Below, in pieces: positions 20,854 to 29,378 of a stretch of DNA of 64,000 bases. A program made the position numbers and the translations under genes. Source of the stretch: CAWJLE01 sp963843645 (GTDB taxonomy: Bacteria; Chloroflexota; Anaerolineae; DAOTYC01); NCBI GenBank assembly GCA_963843645.1, contig CAWJLE010000006.1, positions 1 through 64,000 on the forward strand, read 5' to 3'. The stretch's first letter is position 1, and each line of letters opens with the position of its first letter. The notes under the pieces were generated by a model. That model made no database searches. It was not told where the DNA came from and was given only the letters and a program-made list of their open reading frames with translations.

Positions 20854-21446
20854 TCAGGCAGCCAGCTTCATATGTTCAGTTGCGGTCTCGCAGGCGTTCC
20901 AATGCTCGGCCCAACTCACCAGCGCCTCCAACAACTCTCCGATCCGTTTCTTCGTTTCTTCATCCTTCAGATTGCCCTCGGCATCGAATTTTGACTCTGC
21001 ATTGTTGATCATGACCTCGGGTTTGTTGAGCGGATGCATATCCAGATACACGAACGATTGGCGGAGATGGTACTGGGAGCGAGCCGTACCGTTCATGGCA
21101 ATCGACGCACCCATGATCGCAACAGCCTTACCGCCCCACGAGTTGTCCGGATACGGTCGTGACGCCCAGTCGATGGCATTCTTGAGAACGCCTGGGATCG
21201 AGTAGTTGTACTCCGGGGTCACGAACAGTATAGCGTCCGCCTGCCGGATCTTAGCTTTGAGCCGTCTTACAGATTCCGGCGGCTGAGCTTCGAGATCCTG
21301 GTTGTACGGAGGATGTCTTTGATGTCGAATACTTCGAGCGTTGCATTGTCGGGCACTAGCTGCTGAGCAGCCCGTAGCGCACCCTTGTTGTAGGAGTGTT
21401 TCCGGAGGCTGCCCGCAATGCCCAAAATCCGAATTGGCGTGGCCAT
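20854..21446 (-). CDS. NADPH-dependent FMN reductase (one frameshift)
   Basis: Flavodoxin-like reductase. The start MATPIRILGIAGSLRKHSYN at ATG 21446 follows GGGGAGG. A frameshift near 21310 separates the first ~45 residues from the rest, which carry the family motif VTPEYNYSIPGVLKNAIDWASR and GGKAVAIMGAS. These enzymes reduce FMN, quinones or azo compounds with NAD(P)H in the cytosol. Total length ~197 residues is normal for the family, so the gene is probably intact apart from the indel. Confidence 0.85.
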
Positions 21447-21620
21447 GCATGCCTCCCCAAATTTATGCGAATTATGTTGCCGCGTGTTGCGGCGGGATTG
21501 ATCGCTCAATCCACATCTTTGATTCTACTACGTGTGTCAATCACCACAAGAGGCAGTCCGCGTACATCCGAGCGAGGACCGAAAACGTATGTCTTGAGAC
21601 GAGGGAGGAGGTGGTGCATT

Positions 21621-22142
21621 ATGGAATGGCACGTTTTTGACGAAGCCAGTCGGCGGCGTTCGTTTCTCGACTTTCGCCTGCCGCTCGGCAGCAGACGCGA
21701 CGTACCATTGAGTGTTTTCCGGGGACGGCAGAATCTGGTTCTGTTCTTCCTGCACGGCACAGACTGCCCGATTTGCCGGGCCGCCTTGCGAGTATTTGCC
21801 CGAACCAATGGCGTATTCGCGGAACAGGAGGCGGCGTTGATGCCGATCTTTGCCTCCTCACCGGAGGCTGTCGGGGCGATCCAGTTGGCGGAGTCTTTGC
21901 CCTTTCCGCTGCTGGCTGACCCGGATGGCAAAGTCCGCCGCGCTTACACGACGCTGCTGCCGGGAGGGGATCGGAAGGGGGTGGGAGTGTTCGTCTTGGA
22001 TCGTTTCGGTGGCTTGTACGCCGGGTCCATCACCGACGAGCCCGACCCTTACGTTCTGGACCCGGAAATTGAGAGCTGGCTGGCATACATCGAGATCCAG
22101 TGTCCCGAATGCGGCGTTTCCGAATGGCCCATACCGGCCTGA
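21621..22142 (+). CDS. Peroxiredoxin/thioredoxin-fold redox protein
   Basis: 173 residues from ATG 21621, after GAGGGAGGAGGTG; the frame is open to 21396 but that extension is not protein-like. Thioredoxin fold of the AhpC/TSA type: VLFFLHGTDCPICRAALRVFA with C49 and C52 forming a CPIC motif, then LPFPLLADPDGKVRRAYTTLL and a C-terminal CPECG pair (IQCPECGVSEWP). It is likely a thiol peroxidase or redox carrier. The unusual C-terminal CxxC could bind metal or act as a second redox site. Confidence 0.75.
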   Translation: MEWHVFDEASRRRSFLDFRLPLGSRRDVPLSVFRGRQNLVLFFLHGTDCPICRAALRVFARTNGVFAEQEAALMPIFASSPEAVGAIQLAESLPFPLLADPDGKVRRAYTTLLPGGDRKGVGVFVLDRFGGLYAGSITDEPDPYVLDPEIESWLAYIEIQCPECGVSEWPIPA

Positions 22143-22190
22143 GAAGAACGCAATGAAGAGGCGTTATCGTCGACCCGCACTGGGGCGAGG

Positions 22191-22733
22191 TTACGTGGCG
22201 GGCTCCAACCGGGCCACGAGACGGATCGGGAGAAGGTCTCGGTTTTCTGCCGTTACCGGCCAGGTCTCGTCGGGCACGTTCAACCAGGCCTGGAAGCGAT
22301 CCAGGAGCGCCGGCCGAACGACGACGAGCGCCAGCCGGAACGTCTCGGTTTGCAGCGCGATCCGCGCTGGCCCGCTCCAGCCGCCGCTTTGCAGCAGCTC
22401 CAGCGGTCCCAGCTCGTCGACGAAGAGCAGGTCGCAACGGGCGCCTGCGGCGAGGGCCGCTGCGCCCGCGGCCAGACCCACCGGGCGAAAGCGAAACCGC
22501 CCGGTTTGCGGCGCCGCGCCGGATGCCGGGCGGTTGTTCGCGTGTGGCTCGAGGTCAGCCAGTTGCTGCCGCAGGCCGGTGTCGACGTCCACGACGTCAA
22601 GACCGCCTGGCCGAGGCAGGGTTATTACGCCTCCCACCCGCAGACTTCTGGCGACTGCCAGCTCCGCTGCCTTGCGGCAGATCGTCGTCTTGCCGCATCC
22701 TGATACTCCGGTTAAGACCACTATCCTCGGCAT
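22191..22733 (-). CDS. NTPase_1 (THEP1-like) nucleoside triphosphatase
   Basis: 180 residues with Walker A GVSGCGKTT (residues 9-17), Walker B LLFVDELGPLEL and a compact P-loop NTPase fold matching the THEP1/NTPase_1 family. These hydrolyse NTPs with unclear physiological function. It is the last gene of the minus-strand respiratory locus, 50 bp after the FeS protein. Related small NTPases sometimes occur in molybdenum-enzyme neighbourhoods, so a role in cofactor or enzyme maturation is conceivable but unproven. Confidence 0.8.
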   Translation of the reverse strand: MPRIVVLTGVSGCGKTTICRKAAELAVARSLRVGGVITLPRPGGLDVVDVDTGLRQQLADLEPHANNRPASGAAPQTGRFRFRPVGLAAGAAALAAGARCDLLFVDELGPLELLQSGGWSGPARIALQTETFRLALVVVRPALLDRFQAWLNVPDETWPVTAENRDLLPIRLVARLEPAT

Positions 22734-22783
22734 CTCACTGATCGCCTGAGAAAACTCTGAATGGCGGGCACGCCGACGGAACG

Positions 22784-23932
22784 CTAGATTCGAAATTGTT
22801 TCAGGATGGCGTCGCGAGTGGCGTGTTCGGCGCGGTCAGAACGCGCTTCGCCCGTCCACCATTCTTCCACCGTATCTTCCAGGATCTTTCGGATCTCCAC
22901 CGACCTCGCCAGCGTGGCCGCCTTCACGAGACATACGTGTGCACATAGACCGCAACCCGTACAGGCTGCCGCTCGAAAGGCAATCCCCGTCCGGCCTTCG
23001 CGCTCTATCTTCGACAGGGCCCCAGTGGGACAGAAGAAGGCACAGAGCTGGCAGCCGTTGCAGCTCGGCGCAACGCCGAATTGCATCCAGGGCCCGTCTT
23101 CCAGCACGGCGTTGGGCTGCTCGTCCGCGCCGCTGAGGCGGACGAGCGCTGCTCGCAGGCGTGCAATGCGCTCGGGCAGGGCGGTCGGCAGTCCGAGTCG
23201 CACCGTTGGCTCCTTGGGGTCGGGCGCTACTTGATCGATTGCGTCCTCGACGACGTTCGCTCCCAGCCTCGTCGTCTCCCTGAGCAGCAGACTGAACAGG
23301 TCGCGGCGAGACACTGCGCCGATGGGCGGAGCCTTCGTCGTCGCCTCTGGCGCGGCTTCAGCCGGAAGGTCTGCGAGGATCTGCGCGGCGGGTGGCTTCC
23401 CCACAGCGGCCAGCAGGCGGTTCGTGGTTTCCACTTGCGCTGCGGCGAACTCGCCCGATTGCCCGCCGCGTCCCTTCGGGCACGTGGCGCACGGTCCTTG
23501 AACCAACCAGATAGTCCGCAATCCGTCGGCGATCCCGCTGAGCAGAATGGACGCATCCAACCGTCCCAGGCAGGGCACGGACAGCACTGCTCCGGACGCG
23601 ATCCGAGTGTCGTTCTCTATCGTCTGGGTGCAGGCGAACACGGCCCACGACTGCACTGCGGCGGTTTCCTTGAGCGATCGAGTCAATCGAGCGTCGGTGG
23701 GATCTTGTGCGACCAGGGCGCCCGTCGGGCAGGCCGCAGCGCATAGACCGCAGCCCAGGCAGCGCGTGACGTCGATCCGCGGCTGACCCTCGAGATTGAG
23801 CGCGCCATCCACGGGACAAACGGCTACACAGCGCTCGCACTGAGACTTGCGGTGCCGCGAGCGCAGACATTGGGTGGCGTTCACCCGAACCGGTCCCTGG
23901 GCCAGTTGATCGAGAACATTCATCATTCCCAT
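22784..23932 (-). CDS. Multi-cluster 4Fe-4S electron-transfer protein
   Basis: 382 residues with ferredoxin modules at both ends: CERCVAVCPVDGA and CLGCGLCAAACPTGA (residues ~30-75), then CNGCQLCAFFCPTGA and CTGCGLCAHVCLVKA (residues ~285-345). The middle (~90-175) resembles MvhD/hydrogenase-delta-type sequence (VPCLGRLDASILLSGIADG ... GPCATCPKG), with cysteines suited to a 2Fe-2S or extra cluster. No signal peptide, so it is cytoplasmic. Its position downstream of torD in the molybdoenzyme cluster suggests it feeds or withdraws electrons, or assists FeS maturation. Partner not identifiable from sequence. Confidence 0.85.
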   Translation of the reverse strand: MGMMNVLDQLAQGPVRVNATQCLRSRHRKSQCERCVAVCPVDGALNLEGQPRIDVTRCLGCGLCAAACPTGALVAQDPTDARLTRSLKETAAVQSWAVFACTQTIENDTRIASGAVLSVPCLGRLDASILLSGIADGLRTIWLVQGPCATCPKGRGGQSGEFAAAQVETTNRLLAAVGKPPAAQILADLPAEAAPEATTKAPPIGAVSRRDLFSLLLRETTRLGANVVEDAIDQVAPDPKEPTVRLGLPTALPERIARLRAALVRLSGADEQPNAVLEDGPWMQFGVAPSCNGCQLCAFFCPTGALSKIEREGRTGIAFRAAACTGCGLCAHVCLVKAATLARSVEIRKILEDTVEEWWTGEARSDRAEHATRDAILKQFRI

Positions 23933-24019
23933 TGTAGCACTTCACAGCCGGACTCGAAAGACACGACTACCCGTCGGTCTGGCCGATCTTGGACACTGAC
24001 TGTTGGAAGCATCACACCG

Positions 24020-24670
24020 CTACTCCGAGACGACGTAGGCCCGGCAGACCTCGGCCAGACCCCGGTACAGACCGTTCTCCGTCGCCGCCAGCAGCGCCTC
24101 GCAGAAGGCAGGCGTCCAGACCTTGAGGTGATCTGTCAGAAAGGCGCGCTGCCCGATCGACCAGTCTCGGGCCTTGGGTTCGTCGCCGGCGGACCAGGCC
24201 TCCAGCTCCTTCTGGCATTGGAAGTGCATGAACTCCAGCTCTGTGGAGACGTGATCGGGAAGGTCAACGTGCCCCGGCGCCATGTCCAATCCCGCTGCCT
24301 GATAGCGGTGTCGCACGTCCACCGTGGCATCGCCCATCAGCAGGCCGCGTCGATCTGCGGGGACATTTTCCAAGTAAACGGATTCGTAGGGTGGACACGG
24401 AACGTGCCCCGGCCCCACGAACAGCCGCAAGTATTCTTGTTTCAGCTCGGAGTGGACCGATTTCCGGGATCGACCGGCTCGATCACACCGAGAACGATCC
24501 ATCTCCGACAGGACAGGCTCGATCTCGAGACCCGGCAGCGCGGCCGATGCCTCACGAAAAGCTGCGACCAGATCTCCCGCCAACCAGTCGCGCACGAGGC
24601 GCGTCGTCGGCTCTGTCAGACCGATGGACAGCAGTGCGTACATGAAGCCCCGAGCCTTCAGTCTATCCAT
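24020..24670 (-). CDS. torD: TorD-family molybdoenzyme chaperone
   Basis: 216 residues, all-helical, with the TorD/DmsD hallmark EYLRLFVGPGHVPCPPYESVYLE near the middle and the HVSTELEFMHFQC segment. TorD proteins bind the Tat signal of the cognate catalytic subunit and keep it competent for cofactor insertion before export. It follows the three structural subunits on the same strand, consistent with a dedicated chaperone for the DmsA-like protein. Confidence 0.9.
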   Translation of the reverse strand: MDRLKARGFMYALLSIGLTEPTTRLVRDWLAGDLVAAFREASAALPGLEIEPVLSEMDRSRCDRAGRSRKSVHSELKQEYLRLFVGPGHVPCPPYESVYLENVPADRRGLLMGDATVDVRHRYQAAGLDMAPGHVDLPDHVSTELEFMHFQCQKELEAWSAGDEPKARDWSIGQRAFLTDHLKVWTPAFCEALLAATENGLYRGLAEVCRAYVVSE

Positions 24671-24874
24671 TTGGTCATCTCGAACTTTCTGTCTGCACGT
24701 CTACCTCTTTTCGGCATAGCATCTCGCAGACACTGGCTGATGACTGCAGCGAGCGCCGGGAACCTGGCCTGAGCCGGATCTCCGGCGCTCGTGCGTTCCG
24801 TCAGTGCTCGGACGCCCGTCTGTCCGGCGGCACCCACTCAGGTGTCGCCGGGCTGTACGTCACCAGGACGAGCC

Positions 24875-25765
24875 CTAGATGTGAATCGCAGCCAGGAAGA
24901 ACAGCTGCCGCGAGACGACCTCGCCGACGACCACCAGAATGAAACTGACAACGACCCAGGTCGTTGCCGGCGTCCGCCGTTTGCCCTGTGTCGCCACCAC
25001 GTAGACCATCAGGATCAGCGGAATGGCCAGCCCGACGATGACGCTGATCAGCACAAGCCCCATCGCCGGCCCGCCGAGCAAACGCAGCGTCGCTTCGGAT
25101 GCAGGCGTTACGAGCCCCGCGCCAAGCTGGACCCACCACAGGATAGCCACGACGATCAGCAGAACCAGCGCCGTCAGGCTCATAGTCCCCAGCGGCCGCG
25201 CCGTCGGCGATTGCTTCGGCGCGAGCCTTGTCGTCCGAATCCTCGCGACGTTGAGCCCCAGGATGGCGGCCAAGGCGAGGGTTCCGAGAGCGAAGGCCGA
25301 TGCACCGAAGAAAACGACCGTCAGCGGCGAGTTCCACGCCGGGATCGGTCGCACGGTTGAGTAGGCCATGGCCTGCACGTAGAGCATCGCCAGCGCGGAA
25401 ATGCCGGCCAGCACTGCGAACAGCGTCCGCAGCGGCTTCCAGCTGGCCTGACGCCGGTCGGTCATGAACCAGCTCAGGGCAAACAACACCGTGCAGATCA
25501 GGTACACGATGCCGACCCATCCTTCGCGGGAAATCCACGAAGAACCTGGCCGTGACAGGCCAAGCAGAAACGACATCGGCTTTGCCAGGTGCAATGCCGA
25601 GGCGATCATGCCGATTGCCGCAGCCGGTACTGCCAGGTAGGCGCCCGCCCGCGATATACGCGCGTACTTCTCGCCAAACAACTCAGCCACAGCTGCGATG
25701 CACGCGACGCCGACCGATAGGCCGGTCAGCAGCGTGAAAACCAACAATGGGTATGGGACTTCCAT
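24875..25765 (-). CDS. dmsC: DmsC-family membrane anchor subunit
   Basis: 296 residues, about eight membrane helices, beginning MEVPYPLLVFTLLTGLSVGVA as in DmsC proteins. It anchors the molybdoenzyme and its FeS subunit to the membrane and exchanges electrons with the quinone pool; no haem-binding CxxCH motif is present. It begins 23 bp after the FeS subunit gene. Confidence 0.88.
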   Translation of the reverse strand: MEVPYPLLVFTLLTGLSVGVACIAAVAELFGEKYARISRAGAYLAVPAAAIGMIASALHLAKPMSFLLGLSRPGSSWISREGWVGIVYLICTVLFALSWFMTDRRQASWKPLRTLFAVLAGISALAMLYVQAMAYSTVRPIPAWNSPLTVVFFGASAFALGTLALAAILGLNVARIRTTRLAPKQSPTARPLGTMSLTALVLLIVVAILWWVQLGAGLVTPASEATLRLLGGPAMGLVLISVIVGLAIPLILMVYVVATQGKRRTPATTWVVVSFILVVVGEVVSRQLFFLAAIHI

Positions 25766-25787
25766 CGTAGAGGCCTCCTCTCTCAGC

Positions 25788-26366
25788 CTAGTGCCCCACG
25801 TACTGAATCGTGGGGTTGGTGCCTTGCTCTGGCATGAGCTGTCGGCCGTGTTTCCTGGCCAGCAGCCGGGACGGGGCGCTGCTCGGATCGTTCAGATCGC
25901 CGAAGGTGCGGGCGCCGTACACGCAGGCGACTACACAGAACGGCTCTTCTCCCTTGTCGACGCGGGACACACACAGATTGCACTTTTCCACGGTCCCATC
26001 GATCGGGCTGTACTTGGGGATCTTGTAGGGGCAGACCCAGCTGCAAGCCTGGCAGCCGATGCACTTCGTCTTGTCGAATACGACGATCCCATCCTCGCGT
26101 TGTGACAGAGCGCCGCTCGGACATTCGGCGACACACGGCGCATTCTGACAATGCATGCACAGGACCGGCAGCCAGCTCAGACTGAGATTTGGGTACGTCC
26201 CAGACGGGATATCCTGGCCCACGTTCGCCTTCGGGTCCCCGACTGTTTCCACGCGAGTCCAGTCGACGTTCAGATCTGTTCCGTTCTGCATCTTGCACGC
26301 GATAGTACAGGCGTGACAGCCGATGCACTTATCGATGTCAATGACGATGCCGTATCGTTTACTCAT
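25788..26366 (-). CDS. dmsB: DmsB-like four-cluster ferredoxin subunit
   Basis: 192 residues with the four-cluster pattern of DmsB/NrfC/PsrB subunits: CIGCHACTIACK near the N-terminus, CMHCQNAPCVAECPSGA, CIGCQACSWVCPYKIPK and CNLC ... C. The second of two consecutive ATGs (26366) is chosen because it has correct spacing to AGGGGG. It transfers electrons between the catalytic and membrane subunits. It starts 11 bp after the catalytic gene. Confidence 0.92.
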   Translation of the reverse strand: MSKRYGIVIDIDKCIGCHACTIACKMQNGTDLNVDWTRVETVGDPKANVGQDIPSGTYPNLSLSWLPVLCMHCQNAPCVAECPSGALSQREDGIVVFDKTKCIGCQACSWVCPYKIPKYSPIDGTVEKCNLCVSRVDKGEEPFCVVACVYGARTFGDLNDPSSAPSRLLARKHGRQLMPEQGTNPTIQYVGH

Positions 26367-26377
26367 CATTCACCCCC

Positions 26378-28849
26378 TCACACCTTCCGGAAGTCGACGG
26401 CGCAGTCGAAGATGATGTCAGCCTGACCGCCGCCCCATTTCCACCACGGCTTTGTCTCCTTGTAGCGGAGGTCGTGGATCGGGCTGAACGTTTCCGCTGC
26501 GGCATGGGGCAATTGCAGCATCTGATAGTGCCCCTTCTTGTAGTCCTGCGGGCCGGGCCCGTGGTTCGTCCGGACGACACCCGCCGGTACCATGGGGTTG
26601 ATCAACGCACGTACGACCATGTTCCCGCGATCGTTGAAGACTTCGATGTAGTCTCCGTCTTTCACGTCCTTGGCGGCCGCGTCCACCGGGTTGATGTCCG
26701 CCGACGGTTCGCCCATGTAACGATTGAGGACAGGGATGTCGCCCATGAACGTGTGCATGTAGAATTTCTTGCGGCAGGAGAAGTACTGGAACGGGAACTT
26801 GTCCGACTTGGGCGCTTCCTTGGAGGGTTTGTACACCGGCAGCGCCTCGCCGAATTGCTCCAGCCGCTCGGCGTAAAACTCGATGCGGCCGGTCGGTGTG
26901 TCGTAGTTCTTATGCGCCAGGGCCACGTATGGTGTGGTCGGCACGTTGGCGCGCATGATGCCCCCATTCTCGCGTAGCTTGTCGATGGTGATGCCTTTGA
27001 CGGTCGGATCTTCGGTATCCAACACCATCTTTACGTAATCCTCGGCGCTGTGCTTGAACTGGTCCGCGAATTCGAATCGCTTGGCCAGCTCCGACCAGAT
27101 CCAATTGGTCGTGCGCGTCTCGAACAGCGGCTCGATCGCCGGGCCGGACAACACGATGTGGTCCATCACTCCGCTCAGCGTCAGCCGCTCGAAGATCGTC
27201 GCGTCGGGCAGGACGATGTCGGCGTACTGCGCGGTCCAGTCGAGCCGAATGTTGATGTTGACGATGAAATCCAGATTCGGGACGCGTTTCTCGATCCAGG
27301 TCTGGGGGTTGGGACAGGTCTGTATCGGGTTGCGGTAGCTGTTGATCCACATCTTGATCGGGTACGGCTTGCCTGTCTCGATGCACTGGAACGTTTCGGC
27401 CAGCGTGATCGTGTTCAGCGAGGCATCGGTGGCCTTTTGCGTCGCACCGTTGTTGAGATTGATCAGGTGGCCGCCACCCGCGCCGGGGATACTCATGCCG
27501 CCGCAGCTCACGCCTCCGCCGATCACTCCCAGGTAGCCGCACACAGCCCCCAGCGCCAGCTGCGCTCGGGTGGCCAGATTGCCGTTGTAGTAGCGGCCCA
27601 GACCGAAGTTGAAGTAGATCGCCGCAGGCTTTGCCTGGACGTAGGCCATCGCCAGCTCGCGGATCTTATCGGCCGGTATGCCGGTAATCTCCGCCGCCTT
27701 CTCCGGCGTGTAGTCGTTGTCCACCAGGTCCGCCAGCTTCTGGAAGCTGGTGTGGCAGGCGATCTCGTTGACGGTGTAAGCGCCCTTCAGCGCCACCGTC
27801 GCCGGGATGTCGAATTGTCCGTTTTCTGCTCTGGCTACGATGAGCGGTTGCTTGGTGGCTTCGTCCCAGGCCACGAACTTCTCGGCGCTGCCGCCGGTAG
27901 TCGTGTCGGCTTCGCGCAGCAGCTGGCCGTTGTCATCTCGCACCAGCAGTGGGGCCACCGTCTCGCGGCGCAGGAAATTCTCATCCTGCAGGCCGTTGTC
28001 GAGAATGACCTGGATCATCGACAGCGCCAGCGCCGCGTCGGTCGCCCGGCGGATGGGGATGAACTCGTCTGCCTTGGCAGCGGTCGGATCGAACAGCACG
28101 CCGATGACGACGAGCCGGGCGCCGTTGTCTCGCGCCCGTTGGATGTGCTTCCAGTCGCGGTAGGCCGACTCGGCAGGATTGGCTCCACAGACGATGATCA
28201 GCTTGGAGTGCATCAGTCCACGCGGGTCGTTGCATTCCAGGTCCTGGCCGGTAGTGAAGAAGTTGGACACCAGCATGGAGGTGTCGTCGAACCAGCCATC
28301 CGGTAAGGTGCTGCCGAACAGGTTTTCGAAACGCAGCGCCTCAGCCCCGCTGTTCACGTCGCCCGATTGCGGCGACACGGTCGAGCCGGTGTGATCGATC
28401 AGTACAGCCTTGGCCCCGTACTTGTCGCGCGTCTCCTTCAGCTTCTGCGCGATCGTATCCAGCGCCTCGTCCCAGCTGATCTTCTCCCATTTGCCTTCAC
28501 CGCGTTCGCCCGCCCGCTTCACCGGGTACTTCAGCCGGTCCGGATAGTACGGCATCGCGGCACTGGCGATGCCCTTGAGACAGCAGTGGTTGTCCTCCGG
28601 TTGGTCCGGGAAGTGAGCGGCTTCGGTCTTAACCAGCCGACCGTCCACGACGTGCGCCCACAGAACGCATTTCTGGTGGCAACCGGCGCAGGGCGTGAAT
28701 ACCGTCACGACCTTTTCTTCGGCTGCCGGCGCGGGACTCTCGGCTTCCGCCAGCGAGTTCAGCACCTTACCGCGCGCGCCCAGCTTGCTGCCAAGTGCGC
28801 CGGCGACGACCGCTGCAGCTTTCATAAACGTTCGTCTTGTCAGCTCCAT
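26378..28849 (-). CDS. Tat-exported molybdopterin oxidoreductase (DMSO reductase family)
   Basis: 823 residues. N-terminal Tat signal with twin arginines R5-R6 (LTRRTFMK) and a hydrophobic stretch. The 4Fe-4S motif is C54-x2-C57-x3-C61 with the fourth cysteine at 89/90 (two adjacent Cys). The three molybdopterin domains follow: CGANPAESAYRDW ... GARLVVIGVLFDPTAAKADEFIPI, the middle NIRLDWTAQYADIVLPDATIFERL segment, and a C-terminal dinucleotide-binding domain (ADINPVDAAAKDVKDGDYIEVFNDRGNMVVRALI). Subunit context (DmsB, DmsC, TorD) shows a membrane-bound respiratory enzyme. The substrate (DMSO/TMAO, polysulfide, thiosulfate, arsenic, selenate etc.) cannot be assigned by eye. Confidence 0.92.
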   Translation of the reverse strand: MELTRRTFMKAAAVVAGALGSKLGARGKVLNSLAEAESPAPAAEEKVVTVFTPCAGCHQKCVLWAHVVDGRLVKTEAAHFPDQPEDNHCCLKGIASAAMPYYPDRLKYPVKRAGERGEGKWEKISWDEALDTIAQKLKETRDKYGAKAVLIDHTGSTVSPQSGDVNSGAEALRFENLFGSTLPDGWFDDTSMLVSNFFTTGQDLECNDPRGLMHSKLIIVCGANPAESAYRDWKHIQRARDNGARLVVIGVLFDPTAAKADEFIPIRRATDAALALSMIQVILDNGLQDENFLRRETVAPLLVRDDNGQLLREADTTTGGSAEKFVAWDEATKQPLIVARAENGQFDIPATVALKGAYTVNEIACHTSFQKLADLVDNDYTPEKAAEITGIPADKIRELAMAYVQAKPAAIYFNFGLGRYYNGNLATRAQLALGAVCGYLGVIGGGVSCGGMSIPGAGGGHLINLNNGATQKATDASLNTITLAETFQCIETGKPYPIKMWINSYRNPIQTCPNPQTWIEKRVPNLDFIVNINIRLDWTAQYADIVLPDATIFERLTLSGVMDHIVLSGPAIEPLFETRTTNWIWSELAKRFEFADQFKHSAEDYVKMVLDTEDPTVKGITIDKLRENGGIMRANVPTTPYVALAHKNYDTPTGRIEFYAERLEQFGEALPVYKPSKEAPKSDKFPFQYFSCRKKFYMHTFMGDIPVLNRYMGEPSADINPVDAAAKDVKDGDYIEVFNDRGNMVVRALINPMVPAGVVRTNHGPGPQDYKKGHYQMLQLPHAAAETFSPIHDLRYKETKPWWKWGGGQADIIFDCAVDFRKV

Positions 28850-29187
28850 CGCATAACCTCCTTATGAAATGAATGCTCACCATTGGTGAGGGAGATGCAC
28901 GAGCGGCCAAGTTGTATTTGCTGACTGGCCGTGCTCTTTGCGTTTACCTCGCCGTGGTGGGACTACTGATCGATTTGTGAAGGTCGATGGCCGCGGCTCA
29001 TCCATGGGACGCGTCTGGCCACGCGCTTCCCCAAGCATTGCGCCGCTCGCAAAGCGGCGCAGCCGCCAACTACAGGCAAGCAAAAACGGCCGAAGAGCGC
29101 GAATCTCGACGGACAGACTCGCGTCATCCGGCCGCCTTACCCCCTTGAAGACGTATCGGTTGGCAAGTGTATCGTTTGAATGATACT

Positions 29188-29216
29188 ATTATACACCAGA
29201 GCGCCTGAAAACGCAA
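29188..29216 (-). promoter_or_regulatory. Promoter candidate for the molybdoenzyme operon
   Basis: Minus strand TTGCGT (29216-29211), 17 bp, perfect TATAAT (29193-29188). The -35 is only half consensus, which suggests activator dependence, and the predicted transcript carries a long structured leader. Confidence 0.45.
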
Positions 29217-29324
29217 GTGCTTTTTTGAACAAAGTGGAGATTGCGCAACTTGCGTTTCAAATTGCGGCTGGCGCAGGCGTCGCGATCGTCGCCGGCAACT
29301 GGCTGCACCTTGGAGCGAAAAGGA

Positions 29325-29333
29325 TGCTATAAT
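29325..29333 (+). promoter_or_regulatory. Extended -10 promoter of gldA
   Basis: TGCTATAAT, a perfect extended -10, 45 bp before the gldA ATG. No matching -35 hexamer at 17 bp is evident. Confidence 0.5.
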
Positions 29334-29378
29334 ACGTCGGTCAGCCTCGTGCAATCTCGCAAACATGGAGGAGCCACC

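Larger units (their letters stand above)
28850..29378. other. Divergent intergenic region between respiratory operon and gldA
   Basis: 529 bp without a convincing gene; short ORFs here lack coding character. It holds a minus-strand promoter near 29188-29216, a plus-strand extended -10 near 29325 and a perfect 9-bp hairpin (29039-29047 with 29053-29061). The minus-strand promoter implies a ~330-nt leader before the molybdoenzyme. No clear FNR-type TTGAT-N4-ATCAA site was found. Confidence 0.6.

Noticed and set aside
27050..28306. 418-codon plus-strand ORF
   Set aside because: Antisense to the molybdoenzyme, which has complete motifs.
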